64,000 bases of DNA, from contig JAHDBI010000006.1 in the NCBI GenBank assembly GCA_020630475.1, positions 1-64,000 on the forward strand, read 5' to 3'. The first letter of the stretch is position 1. Each line of letters begins with the position of its first letter. Made by a program: the position numbers and the translations under genes. Of the stretch, positions 18,311-29,190 are shown one piece after another. Source of the DNA: Saprospiraceae bacterium. GTDB taxonomy: Bacteria; Bacteroidota; Bacteroidia; Chitinophagales; Saprospiraceae. The notes below the pieces were generated by a model. That model had not been told where the DNA came from. It ran no database searches and saw only the letters and a program-made list of their open reading frames with translations.

Positions 18311-19927
18311 TTATCTATTACTTATGGCATTCAAATACTTAGCCAATTCTTCTTTTACTTTAGGAAATAGGAAAAATAATCCAATCATATTCGGAAAAAC
18401 TAATCCTAAGATCATGGCATCTGAGAAATCTAATACCGCACCCATCGTTACACTTGCTCCTAAAATCACAAATACTAAAAATAAAATCTTATACGAAAGA
18501 TCAGCACCTTTACTTCTTCCAAACAAATATTTCCAAGATTGTAGGCCATAGTAAGACCAAGAAATCATTGTTGAGAAGGCAAATAAAACAATCGCCAGTG
18601 TGAGTATATGTTGGAACCAAGGAATAACAGATGTAAATGCTCGAGTAGTTAAACCTACACCATTTAATGTTTCACCGGTTTCTTTTAAAACAACTGCTCC
18701 ATCAACACCACCATAGGCAAAAGCACCATCCATATTAAATAGAATAATCACTATGGCAGTCATAGTACATATGACCACGGTATCAATAAAAGGCTCTAAC
18801 AATGCAACAATTCCTTCTGATGCAGGAAATTTCGTTTTTACAGCGGAGTGCGCAATCGCCGCAGATCCAGCCCCAGCTTCATTTGAAAATGCAGCTCTCT
18901 GAAACCCAACAATTAAGGCCCCAATAAATCCACCAACTGCCGCATCCGGATTAAATGCAGAAGAGAAAATGGTGCCTATTGCATCATCTAAAAGTGTGAA
19001 ATTTGAAAACATGATCACAAGACAAGCCAAGATGTAAATCACCGCCATAAAAGGAACAACCTTTTCTGTCACATTGGCGATTCTCTTGATCCCTCCAATG
19101 ATTACAATACCAACTAATACAGCCATAATACAACCGATAACAAATCCAGAAGATCCGCCATCTAATCCCAAAGCTGTAGATATTTGTTGCGTCGCTTGAT
19201 TTGATTGGAATGCGTTACCGCCGCCAAACGAAGCTCCAACACATAATACTGCGAAGGTAGCACCAAGAACTTTTCCAAATCCACCAAAACCTCTTTCTTT
19301 AAGTCCTCTTGAAAGGTAATACATGGGCCCTCCATAAACCGTCCCATTTTCGTCGACATCCCTGTACTTTACACCTAGGGTACATTCAACAAATTTCGAA
19401 GACATTCCGAGAAGACCACAAATGATCATCCAGAAGGTCGCACCAGGTCCACCTAAGGCGATGGCCACCGCTACACTTGCAATGTTTCCTAAACCAACAG
19501 TTCCTGAAACGGCTGTGGCCAATGCTTGAAAATGATTCACCTCACCATCTTGTCCTTCCACACGTATTGTATCAACAATATCACCATCAACTACATTAAC
19601 AGTGTCCGTAGTGATGGGGTCAGCGCCATGCTCCAAATCATCATATTTACCTCTAACTACATTAATGGCAAGAGGAAATTTCGCAATGTTGATAAAGCCA
19701 AAATAAATAGTGAAAAATCCCGCTCCTAGAACTAAAAGCATCACCACTATAGGCATTCCAAAAATTGGAGTCAAAATTGTGTTTATACAAAAATCCGCAA
19801 CAGGTCTAAAAGCCTGATCGATCTTATCATCTAAACCTAATTCCGCCTGCGCCTCTTGAGCGGAAGCTAAAAAAGGTAATATCAAGGCAGCAAATAATAT
19901 TGACCACCTTCGTTTCAACTGTTCCAT
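18311..19927 (-). CDS. Alanine/glycine:sodium symporter (AGCS family)
   Basis: A 538-residue inner-membrane amino-acid transporter of the AGCS family (AlsT/DagA-like), which imports alanine or glycine with Na+. Many hydrophobic segments are seen, with the family signature ATFWMIICGLLGMSSKFVE followed by GGPMYYLSRGL, and later SNEAGAGSAAIAHSA. An N-terminal hydrophobic segment ending ASAQEAQA looks like an added signal sequence ahead of the transporter core. The next gene upstream on the same strand begins 83 bases away, so it may have its own promoter. Confidence 0.92.
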   Translation of the reverse strand: MEQLKRRWSILFAALILPFLASAQEAQAELGLDDKIDQAFRPVADFCINTILTPIFGMPIVVMLLVLGAGFFTIYFGFINIAKFPLAINVVRGKYDDLEHGADPITTDTVNVVDGDIVDTIRVEGQDGEVNHFQALATAVSGTVGLGNIASVAVAIALGGPGATFWMIICGLLGMSSKFVECTLGVKYRDVDENGTVYGGPMYYLSRGLKERGFGGFGKVLGATFAVLCVGASFGGGNAFQSNQATQQISTALGLDGGSSGFVIGCIMAVLVGIVIIGGIKRIANVTEKVVPFMAVIYILACLVIMFSNFTLLDDAIGTIFSSAFNPDAAVGGFIGALIVGFQRAAFSNEAGAGSAAIAHSAVKTKFPASEGIVALLEPFIDTVVICTMTAIVIILFNMDGAFAYGGVDGAVVLKETGETLNGVGLTTRAFTSVIPWFQHILTLAIVLFAFSTMISWSYYGLQSWKYLFGRSKGADLSYKILFLVFVILGASVTMGAVLDFSDAMILGLVFPNMIGLFFLFPKVKEELAKYLNAISNR

Positions 19928-20010
19928 ACTTTTCGTTTCGTTAGTTGTCCGTTAAGGTATCTATATTTTGCCACTATTTAAAACGTGAATTCGTTTTTTC
20001 AGCTAATATC

Positions 20011-21843
20011 CTAGACTATTCCGTGTAATTCTCCTCCCTTTTTAAACAATTCATCGACACGCTCAGATACTTTAGGATCTGTCTCAAGGACAGGGGCATG
20101 ATGAGGTTTAATACGTGCATCGATGATTAAGGATCCTTTACATCCCCAATGCTTATGTTCGATGAAACTTTCTACTCCGTATACATCATGTGAAGGATTG
20201 GCTCGGGTAAAACTCACCCATAAAAAGTTGTTGAAGTCTGCTGCTAGAAAATCAGCATCATCACTTATAACTATCAATGGAAATTCTTTTAGGTCTTGAG
20301 TTTTTAAAATCTCCACAAGTTCATTGATTTCCAATTGTGCTTTCTTATAATTTTCAAATGCATTTCCAGCAAAGGATAAAATACCAGGAGCTGCTAGGGC
20401 CACATTAGATATGGAATTACCCATCCTAAGGTCTCGAGGAATTTCAGTGGCTAAGGAGCGTAAATCAGGGCCGCAACACGCGATGACTACCTTGCTACCT
20501 GCATTCCACCCATCACCTGAATAATCCAAGGTGTCGATCGTCGTTTTGGTTTGAAAGTGTAAATCCTTTGTCCAGTCTACTTTCCTTAAAAAGTGATTAA
20601 AATATGCAGGGATGTCCTTAGTCGTAGTGGGTTTTTCTTTGTCTTCTGCCGCAATCCACAAAAATTTAGCTAAGGACGTTTGACCCGATCCTAAGATTCG
20701 ATTTGCGATAGTTAATATTTCCTCAGGTCTTCTTTCCCGAAAGGGCATATATCGTTCTTGTCCAATGGCAATCAAAAGTGGATGGACACCTGCAGCATCA
20801 ACTGCATTTATCTCCACTAGTCCTGGGAATTCCTGAGGGGTTAATTCTTTGACTAATTCATGAATCATCCACCCAAAACTAGAGTCTTCTTGAGGTGGTC
20901 TACCTACCACTGTAAAATGCCAAAGGGGATTTTTTCTATGATAGACACGGTCCACCTCCATAACTGGAAAGTCATGACATAGGCTGTAATATCCTAAGTG
21001 ATCACCAAAAGGACCTTCCGGTTTTTTAAGCCCTTTCTTTAAACGACCGGTAATCACAAAGTCGGCATCACTAGATACAATATGACCTTGATCATCCTTG
21101 TAAAACCTAAATCGTTTGTTGGCCAACATTCCTGCAAAGGTCATTTCACTCAACCCTTCAGGCAACGGCATGATGGCCGAAAATGCATGTGATGGAGGTC
21201 CACCTATGAAAATAGAAATTCTAAAATCTTCTTCACTTTCATTATATAATTGATGATGCACACCAATCCCTCTATGTAGTTGGTAATGTAAACCAATTTC
21301 TTCGTTGAGTGGATAATCATTGCCACTGAGCTGAATACGATACATTCCAATATTGGATTTCATCATATTCTTCTCACCCGGTGGAAGAGTGAAGACTTGT
21401 GGAAGGGTGACGAAGGCACCACCATCCATGGGCCACGATACAATCTGAGGAAGTGAGGCTATATCTGTTATGTTTTTTACAATGTTTGGTTTGAATATTG
21501 AACGACCAGGTAATGCTTTTAATGCAGTAATCGGTGCTCCTAAGTATCGAGTCGGATTTTTAAAAAAATTACTTGGATCTGCTTTTAGTTCGATGACCTT
21601 CTTTACCTTTTGAAGGGTATGTCTAAAAACAAATGCTGTTCGTTCTACGGTCCCATAAATATTCGAAACGGCTTGAAAAGGACTGCCTTTTACATTTTCA
21701 AAAAGTATTGCCGGTCCTTCCGCATCGTAAATTCTTCGATGCACCTCAGCCATTTCTAAATTGGGGTCTAAGGGTGTTTTGATTCTAAGTAACTTTTTAT
21801 TCCGCTCTAGATCATTAACACAATCTCTTAAAGATTTATACAT
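20011..21843 (-). CDS. UbiD family decarboxylase
   Basis: A 610-residue member of the UbiD family, cytosolic decarboxylases that use prenylated FMN. It shows the typical N-terminal ILFENVKGSPFQAVSNIYGT, the central IGMYRIQL...GIGVHHQLYNES and the conserved EGPFGDHLGYYS with acidic residues of the active-site loop. Bacteroidota members are often linked to menaquinone (futalosine) biosynthesis. This fits the quinol-dependent respiratory operon nearby but is not proven. No UbiX gene is in the window. It is divergent from thyA across a 145-base gap. Confidence 0.88.
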   Translation of the reverse strand: MYKSLRDCVNDLERNKKLLRIKTPLDPNLEMAEVHRRIYDAEGPAILFENVKGSPFQAVSNIYGTVERTAFVFRHTLQKVKKVIELKADPSNFFKNPTRYLGAPITALKALPGRSIFKPNIVKNITDIASLPQIVSWPMDGGAFVTLPQVFTLPPGEKNMMKSNIGMYRIQLSGNDYPLNEEIGLHYQLHRGIGVHHQLYNESEEDFRISIFIGGPPSHAFSAIMPLPEGLSEMTFAGMLANKRFRFYKDDQGHIVSSDADFVITGRLKKGLKKPEGPFGDHLGYYSLCHDFPVMEVDRVYHRKNPLWHFTVVGRPPQEDSSFGWMIHELVKELTPQEFPGLVEINAVDAAGVHPLLIAIGQERYMPFRERRPEEILTIANRILGSGQTSLAKFLWIAAEDKEKPTTTKDIPAYFNHFLRKVDWTKDLHFQTKTTIDTLDYSGDGWNAGSKVVIACCGPDLRSLATEIPRDLRMGNSISNVALAAPGILSFAGNAFENYKKAQLEINELVEILKTQDLKEFPLIVISDDADFLAADFNNFLWVSFTRANPSHDVYGVESFIEHKHWGCKGSLIIDARIKPHHAPVLETDPKVSERVDELFKKGGELHGIV

Positions 21844-21988
21844 GGCTATCCTTTGATGATTTTTCTCAAAAATTGAGTTTCGTAATTATTAACAATTTAA
21901 TTCAAGAAAGGATTAAATATATGTCAATTTTACTTATGTAAATTTCTTAGTATATATTCGTACAAACTTTCTCACTTAAATTAATGCA

Positions 21989-22783
21989 ATGAAGCAATAT
22001 CACCAATTGTTACGACATATTTTGGATCATGGAGTGGTCAAGAGTGATCGAACCGGTACAGGTACTAAAAGTTGCTTTGGTTACCAGATGCGCTTTAATT
22101 TGTCCGAGGGTTTTCCAATGCTAACGACTAAAAAATTGCACTTGAAGTCGATCATACATGAACTGTTGTGGTTTTTAGCGGGGGATACCAACGTGAAATA
22201 TCTACAAGAAAATGGAGTGAGAATTTGGAATGAATGGGCCGATGAAAATGGAGATTTAGGTCCAGTTTATGGTAAGCAGTGGAGGAGTTGGCTTTCGCCA
22301 AATGGTAAAACGATTGATCAAATAAGTAATGTCATGGAGTTGATCAAAAATAATCCAGATTCAAGAAGGATGGTAGTTAATGCTTGGAATGTAGGCGAGT
22401 TAGAGGAAATGGCCTTGACTCCTTGTCATTGTTTGTTTCAGTTTTATGTGGCTAATGGGAAGTTATCATGTCAACTGTATCAAAGGTCGGCAGATACCTT
22501 CTTAGGAGTGCCTTTCAATATAGCCTCATATGCTTTATTGACCATGATGATGGCACAGTCGGCTGGTTTAGAGGCTGGAGATTTTGTGCATAGTTTTGGT
22601 GATGTGCATTTATATTTAAATCATCTTGAACAAGCAGAATTACAATTGACTCGAGATTGTAGAACTTTGCCACAAATAAAAATAGACCCCAAAGTGAGGT
22701 CTATTTTTGATTATAAGTTCGAAGATTTTGAGTTAGTTGATTATAACCCTCATCCGCACATTAAAGCGAAAGTTTCTATTTAA
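21989..22783 (+). CDS. thyA: Thymidylate synthase
   Basis: A 264-residue ThyA, which makes dTMP from dUMP with methylene-tetrahydrofolate. The nucleophile is C146 in [12 protein letters not shown]. Other landmarks are the N-terminal [36 protein letters not shown] and the C-terminal [13 protein letters not shown]. Length is that of the short (E. coli type) class. It shares its folate cofactor with the folK pathway 4 kb away. A GGCTTTCGCCAAA motif lies at 22290-22302. The stop overlaps the convergent metalloprotease stop in TTAA. Confidence 0.97.
   Translation: MKQYHQLLRHILDHGVVKSDRTGTGTKSCFGYQMRFNLSEGFPMLTTKKLHLKSIIHELLWFLAGDTNVKYLQENGVRIWNEWADENGDLGPVYGKQWRSWLSPNGKTIDQISNVMELIKNNPDSRRMVVNAWNVGELEEMALTPCHCLFQFYVANGKLSCQLYQRSADTFLGVPFNIASYALLTMMMAQSAGLEAGDFVHSFGDVHLYLNHLEQAELQLTRDCRTLPQIKIDPKVRSIFDYKFEDFELVDYNPHPHIKAKVSI
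22290..22302 (+). repeat. GGCTTTCGCCAAA motif, copy 4
   Basis: Exact match inside thyA, read in the frame Leu-Ser-Pro-Asn, unlike copy 1. Confidence 0.7.
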
Positions 22784-25700
22784 ATCTTCGTGAATTTTAA
22801 TACTTCAGTAAAGCTCTTGTTTTGAAGAGTTATGATGTATACACCGTCTTGGTAATCCTGGATGTTTAAATCAATGTATCCATTCAAGTTATTGTTACTG
22901 AGGACTTTGGTCGAAACTAATTTGCCCGAAAGATCTCTAACCGTATAACTCATATCCCCATCAATTTGTCCTGTATACTTTATAGTGACCATCATGTCAG
23001 AAGGAACAGGATATACACTAAATTCAGCTTGTCCCAGATCGTTATGTCTTCTTAAACTGATGACTTGCGAATATCCAATTTTACCATCAAGGTCGATGGA
23101 TTGCAGTCTGTAATAAGTCAAAGATGAAGGACTCAGATCATCTAGTTGATAGTTCTTGATTTCTGTCGATAAAACATTTCCTTCAATTCGTCCAACTTCT
23201 TCCCAATCACCGGCTCCATCAATCGACTTTTGAATGACCATCCATTCATTATTAAGCTCAGAACTAGTTGTCCATTTTAATCTGTTATGTCTTTCCATTA
23301 CTTCACCTTCAAAAGTAGTCAAGATTATAGGAAGGGCACCTTGAGCCCCTCCACCAGTACCAATACCTCCACCAGAGAAACTTGGTACAGTATATTGACC
23401 ATAATGATCTGAGGCATAGGTTCCATAAGTATAGCTACCAGGATCAAATTCTGTATAATCCGCACTACTTACAGTTTGGTGACAATTATTACCAGCAGCC
23501 GTTAAATCTTCGTCACCGCCCGTAGAAACTTTATAGTGAGTTAAAGTTGCATGACTAGCTGTTCCTACCAATGCTTGCATATCAGTTAAATCTCCAGTCG
23601 AGTAGTAGGCACGAATTTCAACTGGTGATCCAGGTTGAGACGAAGGGTTTAAATCCCAAGTTCTATGGCTTACTGCCCAATTTGGTTGGTTTTCTATATA
23701 TGGTGCGCCACATCCATTTGAACCTAAATTTGAAGCTCCAGTATTTGCAATCACTTGGCAACTGGTGGCTGCAATTCCTACCCAACCAATATCTTGATCA
23801 TCTTTATTCACAGATAATAATAAGGTATTACTAGAGGTGTTGTAGTAGTGTGTCCAACCACTAGCATCTCGTCCTTCCCAATCAGCAAAAACAACATCAT
23901 TCGATTGTGAAGTTACAGAGGTAATTGGGTAGTATTCTATGGTTAGATTTACATCCCCATTTTGAGTGTTACTATACCCATCCACTTGAATGAAATATTC
24001 TTGACCGGGTATAACGGTAACAGTAGTTTTACTATTCCAATTATTAGCACCTCCGCCGTGGTAATCATCATTGGCTGAAAGGAATGTTGTAGGCGGTACA
24101 CCAACTCCAGAACAACCACCTTCCCAAATCGCTAATTGTGTATCCCATGAAGTTCCCAGAGTACTCACGGTTAATAAACCTTGAGGTTCAGATCCAGCAG
24201 GGATCGTTAATTTAAACCAGATGTCATTATGATTAGTGTTATTACACCAACTCATGTATGTATTACATCCAGTACCATATGGGCTCGAAGCAGGTGTAGG
24301 AGTTCCCGCTGTCGCGCTACTATTTGAACCATTCGCAGCTGGAATTCCAGCACCAGCATTGATTCTAGAAGTAACATCCTGTGCTCCATCACAATCGTCA
24401 TTCACTACAATACAATCAGGGCATAATTCGCCACCACAATCTACATCTGTCTCTCCAAAATTTTGAATGCCATCGCTACAAGAGGCAGTTCCGGTTCCGC
24501 AATCACCACCAGTATAACAAGTAGCGTTATTATATGCATTCGTCAATAATGTAAGTGGTCCTGTTCCAGCAGGTGTTCCATCATGAAATCCAAGGTTAAA
24601 ATCAATACCTATACCTCCCACAAGATGACAATAGCTCATAATCGTTCCGGAAGTTGGCAATGGAGGATCTCCAGATGTAGGACAGCTTCCTTCAGGATAA
24701 CCAGCGGAGCCACCGCAATTATCTATTCTAGTATTAGTTCCATTCCAATTACACGCGTGTGTATGAGGAGATCCCCAATTGTGCCCCATTTCATGTGCTA
24801 CAACTTCTACATTCCAAGAGAAGGTAGGAACCGTTGGTGGATTCGCACTTGACATGCTTGCACTAACGGCGTAAGGGCCTGAACTACTACTTGCATTATA
24901 TTCCGAGCATAGAACACCTACCCATGCAATTCCGCCTCCTAATCCTCTTGTTGAAAATAGATGAGCTAATCTACCATTGTAATCATTTTGAATTTCGTCA
25001 GCAAACGCAGTTAACATTCCGCCAGTTGAGGTCTCTGATGCATATGGGTCTACGGTATCCCATACCTTCACTTCCGAGACATAAACCGTCATTCCATCAT
25101 TGTCGTATAAAGTGATGACTTCATTGGCAGTGGCATTGGCCCATGACGCAGTGCCCGAAACACTAGACCCATTTTTTACGTAGGCGTCATTGTCACATTC
25201 TATATACATATGTACACATGACCCTAAAGCCTCAGTCTCAACAGATGGTTCAATTTTATTGACCATATGAGCTTCGTCATCTGTTCGACATGTTCCCGGT
25301 GATGGTAATAAATAATCATTATCATTGTAATGTATATACAAATTATCATGTGTCGAATGTATCCAATGATCTCCAGAGCCGTGCGAATACAAAATTCTAA
25401 ATTCTGCTCCCATTACACTTAGCACAGCTAGTGAATTTGGATAACCATCAACATATCCTCGATAATAAACATCATTGACATTCGGACTAAGCGTTTCTCC
25501 TGAACTTGATCTGACAACGAATCCTTCCGCTCTCACATCCTGCTTGTATAGTCTTAATCCAATTGTCTTCTGACCTTGTATTGTGATGTCCAGAATCGCT
25601 GGCTGAACGGATACAATATTTTGAACAGCCATTTCATCCTTTTCTAACAATTCATAATTGTTATAAAAGTCAGAAAGATTAATTCTTTTGACTTCTTTAT

Positions 25701-25845
25701 CCGAACCAGAAGCTAAATTTAATTTAACAACATCTTGTCCAAATAACCTTTCTTGATACTGATCATGTAATTTGCTAGTGTTTTGGGCAAAAGCACTTGA
25801 ACAGAAACATAGAATGATCATTAGATTTGAAAATATAATACGCAT
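22780..25845 (-). CDS. Secreted M12B-like zinc metalloprotease, T9SS cargo
   Basis: A 1021-residue exported protease with signal peptide ending AFAQ. An N-terminal propeptide-like region (residues about 40-200) is followed by a reprolysin-type catalytic domain with the extended zinc motif H351-E-x2-H-x5-H ([13 protein letters not shown]) and a Met-turn candidate GTIMSYC. Next come a Cys-rich segment ([20 protein letters not shown]), a beta-sandwich region with [14 protein letters not shown], and a C-terminal T9SS type A sorting domain starting FSVYPVPS and ending VLKFTKI. It probably degrades extracellular protein. Fold and zinc ligands are clear; the substrate is unknown. Confidence 0.92.
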   Translation of the reverse strand: MRIIFSNLMIILCFCSSAFAQNTSKLHDQYQERLFGQDVVKLNLASGSDKEVKRINLSDFYNNYELLEKDEMAVQNIVSVQPAILDITIQGQKTIGLRLYKQDVRAEGFVVRSSSGETLSPNVNDVYYRGYVDGYPNSLAVLSVMGAEFRILYSHGSGDHWIHSTHDNLYIHYNDNDYLLPSPGTCRTDDEAHMVNKIEPSVETEALGSCVHMYIECDNDAYVKNGSSVSGTASWANATANEVITLYDNDGMTVYVSEVKVWDTVDPYASETSTGGMLTAFADEIQNDYNGRLAHLFSTRGLGGGIAWVGVLCSEYNASSSSGPYAVSASMSSANPPTVPTFSWNVEVVAHEMGHNWGSPHTHACNWNGTNTRIDNCGGSAGYPEGSCPTSGDPPLPTSGTIMSYCHLVGGIGIDFNLGFHDGTPAGTGPLTLLTNAYNNATCYTGGDCGTGTASCSDGIQNFGETDVDCGGELCPDCIVVNDDCDGAQDVTSRINAGAGIPAANGSNSSATAGTPTPASSPYGTGCNTYMSWCNNTNHNDIWFKLTIPAGSEPQGLLTVSTLGTSWDTQLAIWEGGCSGVGVPPTTFLSANDDYHGGGANNWNSKTTVTVIPGQEYFIQVDGYSNTQNGDVNLTIEYYPITSVTSQSNDVVFADWEGRDASGWTHYYNTSSNTLLLSVNKDDQDIGWVGIAATSCQVIANTGASNLGSNGCGAPYIENQPNWAVSHRTWDLNPSSQPGSPVEIRAYYSTGDLTDMQALVGTASHATLTHYKVSTGGDEDLTAAGNNCHQTVSSADYTEFDPGSYTYGTYASDHYGQYTVPSFSGGGIGTGGGAQGALPIILTTFEGEVMERHNRLKWTTSSELNNEWMVIQKSIDGAGDWEEVGRIEGNVLSTEIKNYQLDDLSPSSLTYYRLQSIDLDGKIGYSQVISLRRHNDLGQAEFSVYPVPSDMMVTIKYTGQIDGDMSYTVRDLSGKLVSTKVLSNNNLNGYIDLNIQDYQDGVYIITLQNKSFTEVLKFTKI

Positions 25846-25964
25846 ACTTAATTAGCGGGTTTAAGTGTGAAACAATAAACTTCTAAGGGGTTAGAGTGCT
25901 TCATTAGGATGCATAAAAATAGTATTTAATGCTCATATTTCCTTCCTATTATGTCAATTTAACC

Positions 25965-25994
25965 TTGTTTAATTTGGACATTGTTATAATTTAT
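25965..25994 (+). promoter_or_regulatory. Candidate promoter of the cotH operon
   Basis: TTG at 25965-25967 is followed by 19 bases and TAATTTAT (25987-25994), which matches six of eight positions of the Bacteroidota -7 box TAnnTTTG. It lies about 75 bases before the cotH ATG. It is a weaker match than the two promoters at 30465 and 50969. Confidence 0.3.
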
Positions 25995-26067
25995 GTCGTA
26001 ATAAAGTAGTAGGGTATAGTCCGAGTCTGTGTAAGAAAACCGTAACTTTCCAACAAATTCAAACCAA

Positions 26068-28422
26068 ATGAAGTTCTCACGATTATTGTTTATACTGACT
26101 TTTATTTTTTCGTTTCAATTTGAAATGACATCTCAGAGTGGAGAAGATGTTTTCAATACTGAACTCCTACATGAAGTAAGGATTACTTTTGAAGATGATA
26201 ATTTCTTTCAAACCTTATTGAACAATTACGACCAATTCTATCCAGATGTTCCATACTTAATGGGTGATGTTTTGTATGATGGCGAACTCGTGGATTCTGT
26301 GGGAGTAAGATTTAAAGGTTTTTCCTCTTATTGGGGTTCTGATGTCAAAAAATCCATCAAACTAGACTTCAATGAATTCGTGAGCGGTAAAAAGTTAGAC
26401 GGACTTAAAAAGTTAAACCTCAATAACGGAGAAGGTGACCCATCTGTAAATAGAGATTTCATTTGCTTCAACACTATGAGGCAGAATGGGGTAAGAGCTC
26501 CTAGAGTGGCTCATGCAAGAGTGTATTTAAACGATATCTATTGGGGTTTATACACAGTAGTCGAACAGATTGATGATACCTTCTTAAAAAATAACTTCCA
26601 AGATGGTTCAGGAAACTTATTTAAAAACATCGGATGGACCGAATTAACTTATAACGGTCCCAACGAATTTGATTACGTAGATGAAATCGAATTGAAAACG
26701 AATGAAACGGAAAATGACTGGTCCGGTTTTATAAATTTTGTCGATGTACTTAACAACTCGTCAAATGGACAGTTTAAAGATGCCATTGCCGAAGTGCTGA
26801 ACGTAAATTTATTTTTAAGAGCCTTAGCCATTGATGTGGTTACGGACAATTGGGATTCCTATATGGAGCATGGTAGAAATTTCTATATCTATCAAGATCC
26901 AACAAACAATAAGATGCAATGGATTCCATGGGATTATAATCTCGCCATGGGTGGAACATTTGCATTTAGTTTTGGAGAATGTGATTTCTTTCCTGATTTT
27001 AATGCTTTTATTGGTGAAGCCCTCCAAGTAAGTTTTGAAGACAATACTTGGCCAGCTCCGGCAGAGGAGGTCTTGTGGGATTTTGGGGATGGAATGACTT
27101 CATCTGAGGCAAGCCCATTGCACACTTATAGTAGTCTCGGCTTTTATACGGTTTGTTTAACTGTAAATCCTAATTCTGTTTGTCCAATGACAGCTTGTAA
27201 AGAAGTGGATGTCAGTAGTTTACCAGGAGATTGTAACAGTATCTTAAATGGTAGCTCTCCATATCCAGGCTCAGATCCAATTTTTCAACAAGTCATTGCT
27301 TTTGCCCCTACGTGTTGTACGGACTCCTGGACAGTAGATTGTCAGGATATTTATAATTTCTTTGAAAATGATAATCAAGGAGGTGGGGGATTCCCTATAA
27401 ACATGGAAGAATCATCAAAAGTCTTGATCAATCGATTAATGGCTGTTCCTGAATATAGAGATGAATACTATGCTAACTTTTGTAGGATTTTAGAAGATAA
27501 TTTTACTGAGGAACGTTTATTTCCTTTAATCGATTATAATGGTGATTTAGTAAGAGATGCAGTATATGAAGATGAAAATTACTTATGGTCAACAGAAGCT
27601 TTTGAGGAAGATTTAGATCAAGGAAGTGCCTTTGTTCCTGGTATGAAGCAATTCATTTCAAACAGGATTCCAAATTTGTTTGAGCAAATGGCAGATTTGT
27701 ACGATTGTTCAGAACTCTATCAAATTCAATATCAAGATATTGTCATTAATGAGTTTGTTGCTTCCAATGATGAGGGAGGGGAAGTGGATCAAGATGGTGA
27801 GACAGACGATTGGATAGAATTATATAACAATACTCCCTATCAATTCGATTTATCTGACTTTTATTTAGCGGATACAAATAAGGTGGAATTAGCTTGGAAA
27901 TTCCCACCGGAAACTTACATAGAACCCAATGGTTATTTGATTGTTTGGGCAGATAAAGATGAAAATCAAAGTGGCTTACATGCAGATTTTAAATTGTCTG
28001 CAGGTGGAGAACAAGTTCATTTATTCTTTGGAAATACTGAAATAGATGGTGTTACTTATGGAGAGCAACAATCTTTATTGTCTTACTCAAGAGTACCTAA
28101 TGGAACGGGTGATTTTCAAATTAAGGAATCTACATTCCGCGCTAATAATCAACCAACTTCAACCAAGGATTTTGAAGTTAATACAATAAGCGTTTTTCCA
28201 AATCCGTCGGATAATCAAATTAACCTAAACGGTAATTGGGATCAAAATATAAATGTTTTGAAAGTATTTGATAATGTGGGTCGTTTAGTTTTCAAGGAGC
28301 GAAATATTCCACAAAATCACTCTATCCATGTCAATGATTGGAACGAAGGTTTTAAGTTTATCCTGATTGAAAGTAAGGGAGAGTTTTACAGCGGAAAGGT
28401 GGAAGTGATTCATGGTAAGTAA
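26068..28422 (+). CDS. CotH kinase-fold protein with inserted PKD domain, T9SS cargo
   Basis: A 784-residue exported protein (signal peptide ending MTSQ). Residues about 35-315 form the first part of a CotH domain (VGVRFKGFSSYWGS, KKLNLNNGEGDPS, WGLYTVVEQIDD, and WIPWDYNLAMGG with the metal-binding acidic residue). A PKD-like domain with LWDFGDG then HTY (residues about 318-385) is inserted. CotH sequence resumes near residue 450 (SSKVLINRLMAVPEYRDEYY). A lamin-tail domain (IVINEFVASNDEG...DWIELYNN, about 553-700) and a T9SS type A sorting domain (FPNPSDNQINL) follow. CotH proteins are atypical kinases, known in spore coats to phosphorylate protein Ser. It overlaps the VTC gene by 11 bases. 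Confidence 0.9.
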   Translation: MKFSRLLFILTFIFSFQFEMTSQSGEDVFNTELLHEVRITFEDDNFFQTLLNNYDQFYPDVPYLMGDVLYDGELVDSVGVRFKGFSSYWGSDVKKSIKLDFNEFVSGKKLDGLKKLNLNNGEGDPSVNRDFICFNTMRQNGVRAPRVAHARVYLNDIYWGLYTVVEQIDDTFLKNNFQDGSGNLFKNIGWTELTYNGPNEFDYVDEIELKTNETENDWSGFINFVDVLNNSSNGQFKDAIAEVLNVNLFLRALAIDVVTDNWDSYMEHGRNFYIYQDPTNNKMQWIPWDYNLAMGGTFAFSFGECDFFPDFNAFIGEALQVSFEDNTWPAPAEEVLWDFGDGMTSSEASPLHTYSSLGFYTVCLTVNPNSVCPMTACKEVDVSSLPGDCNSILNGSSPYPGSDPIFQQVIAFAPTCCTDSWTVDCQDIYNFFENDNQGGGGFPINMEESSKVLINRLMAVPEYRDEYYANFCRILEDNFTEERLFPLIDYNGDLVRDAVYEDENYLWSTEAFEEDLDQGSAFVPGMKQFISNRIPNLFEQMADLYDCSELYQIQYQDIVINEFVASNDEGGEVDQDGETDDWIELYNNTPYQFDLSDFYLADTNKVELAWKFPPETYIEPNGYLIVWADKDENQSGLHADFKLSAGGEQVHLFFGNTEIDGVTYGEQQSLLSYSRVPNGTGDFQIKESTFRANNQPTSTKDFEVNTISVFPNPSDNQINLNGNWDQNINVLKVFDNVGRLVFKERNIPQNHSIHVNDWNEGFKFILIESKGEFYSGKVEVIHGK

Positions 28423-29188
28423 AGAAGATATTTGTTCTGTTTTAGCCGGTTTTGATGCTATATCCCTGGAAGAGTCATTGGATTCTGCCCTCATGAACAG
28501 GGTGGAGCAAAAGTTCTTTTTTTCAAAGGACATATTGACTAATATTCTGGAATATTTAAAGCGTTCAATGGTAGTTTTAGAAATTGGCGAAAGCCGAATT
28601 TTGAAATACTCAACGAAATATCTGGATACCAAGAATCTTCAAATGTATCTTGATCATCACAATAGAAGACCTTCCCGATATAAACTTCGTTTTCGAACTT
28701 ATTTAAGTACAAATCATTCATTTTTCGAAGTCAAACAAAAAACCAATAAAAAACGTACGATCAAGAATAGAATTCCAGTAGATTCATTAAGCCAAGATCA
28801 AGAAATGGTCAAAAAATACATTGCCCAATTTTCGCCGTATGCCTCCTCTGATTTGCTGCCATCTATGGAAGTTAGGTACGAAAGAATTACTCTACTTGAC
28901 ACGAATTCAGGCGATCGGATAACAATTGATAGCTCCTTAGAAACAGAAGGGAACGGTAACAAGAAAAAATTTAATAATTTGTGCATCCTTGAGTTAAAAC
29001 AATCAAGAATAAATCGAAGTTCTCTCGTGTTTGAGGCCATGAGAAAAGTCAATGTACGAGCTAGGAGAATTTCAAAATATTGTTTAGGAGTTACTCATTG
29101 TTATGATGTAAAAAACAATTTGTTTAGAGCTAAATTGAAACAAATTGAGCATATTGAAAATAGAGAGCAAAAAGTTTACGCGATTTAA
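28412..29188 (+). CDS. VTC-domain polyphosphate polymerase-like protein
   Basis: A 258-residue protein with the VTC (vacuolar transporter chaperone) catalytic fold, a tunnel-shaped domain that in yeast Vtc4 makes polyphosphate from ATP. Basic tunnel motifs are visible: RYKLRFRTY near residue 90, FEVKQKTNKKRTIKNR near residue 108, SMEVRYERI near 150, DRITIDSSLE, and the C-terminal ILELKQSR. No membrane segment is visible; the partner DUF4956 protein may supply it. Start overlaps cotH, and its stop is two bases before the DUF4956 start, so this is one operon. Confidence 0.88.
   Translation: MVSKEDICSVLAGFDAISLEESLDSALMNRVEQKFFFSKDILTNILEYLKRSMVVLEIGESRILKYSTKYLDTKNLQMYLDHHNRRPSRYKLRFRTYLSTNHSFFEVKQKTNKKRTIKNRIPVDSLSQDQEMVKKYIAQFSPYASSDLLPSMEVRYERITLLDTNSGDRITIDSSLETEGNGNKKKFNNLCILELKQSRINRSSLVFEAMRKVNVRARRISKYCLGVTHCYDVKNNLFRAKLKQIEHIENREQKVYAI
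28583..28595 (-). repeat. GGCTTTCGCCAAT motif, copy 5
   Basis: 12 of 13 bases match, with the 10-base core GGCTTTCGCC exact, inside the VTC-domain gene. Confidence 0.65.
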
Positions 29189-29190
29189 TT

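Noticed and set aside
18270-18551. Plus-strand 93-codon frame
   Set aside because: It lies opposite the symporter 3' end and has no recognisable content.
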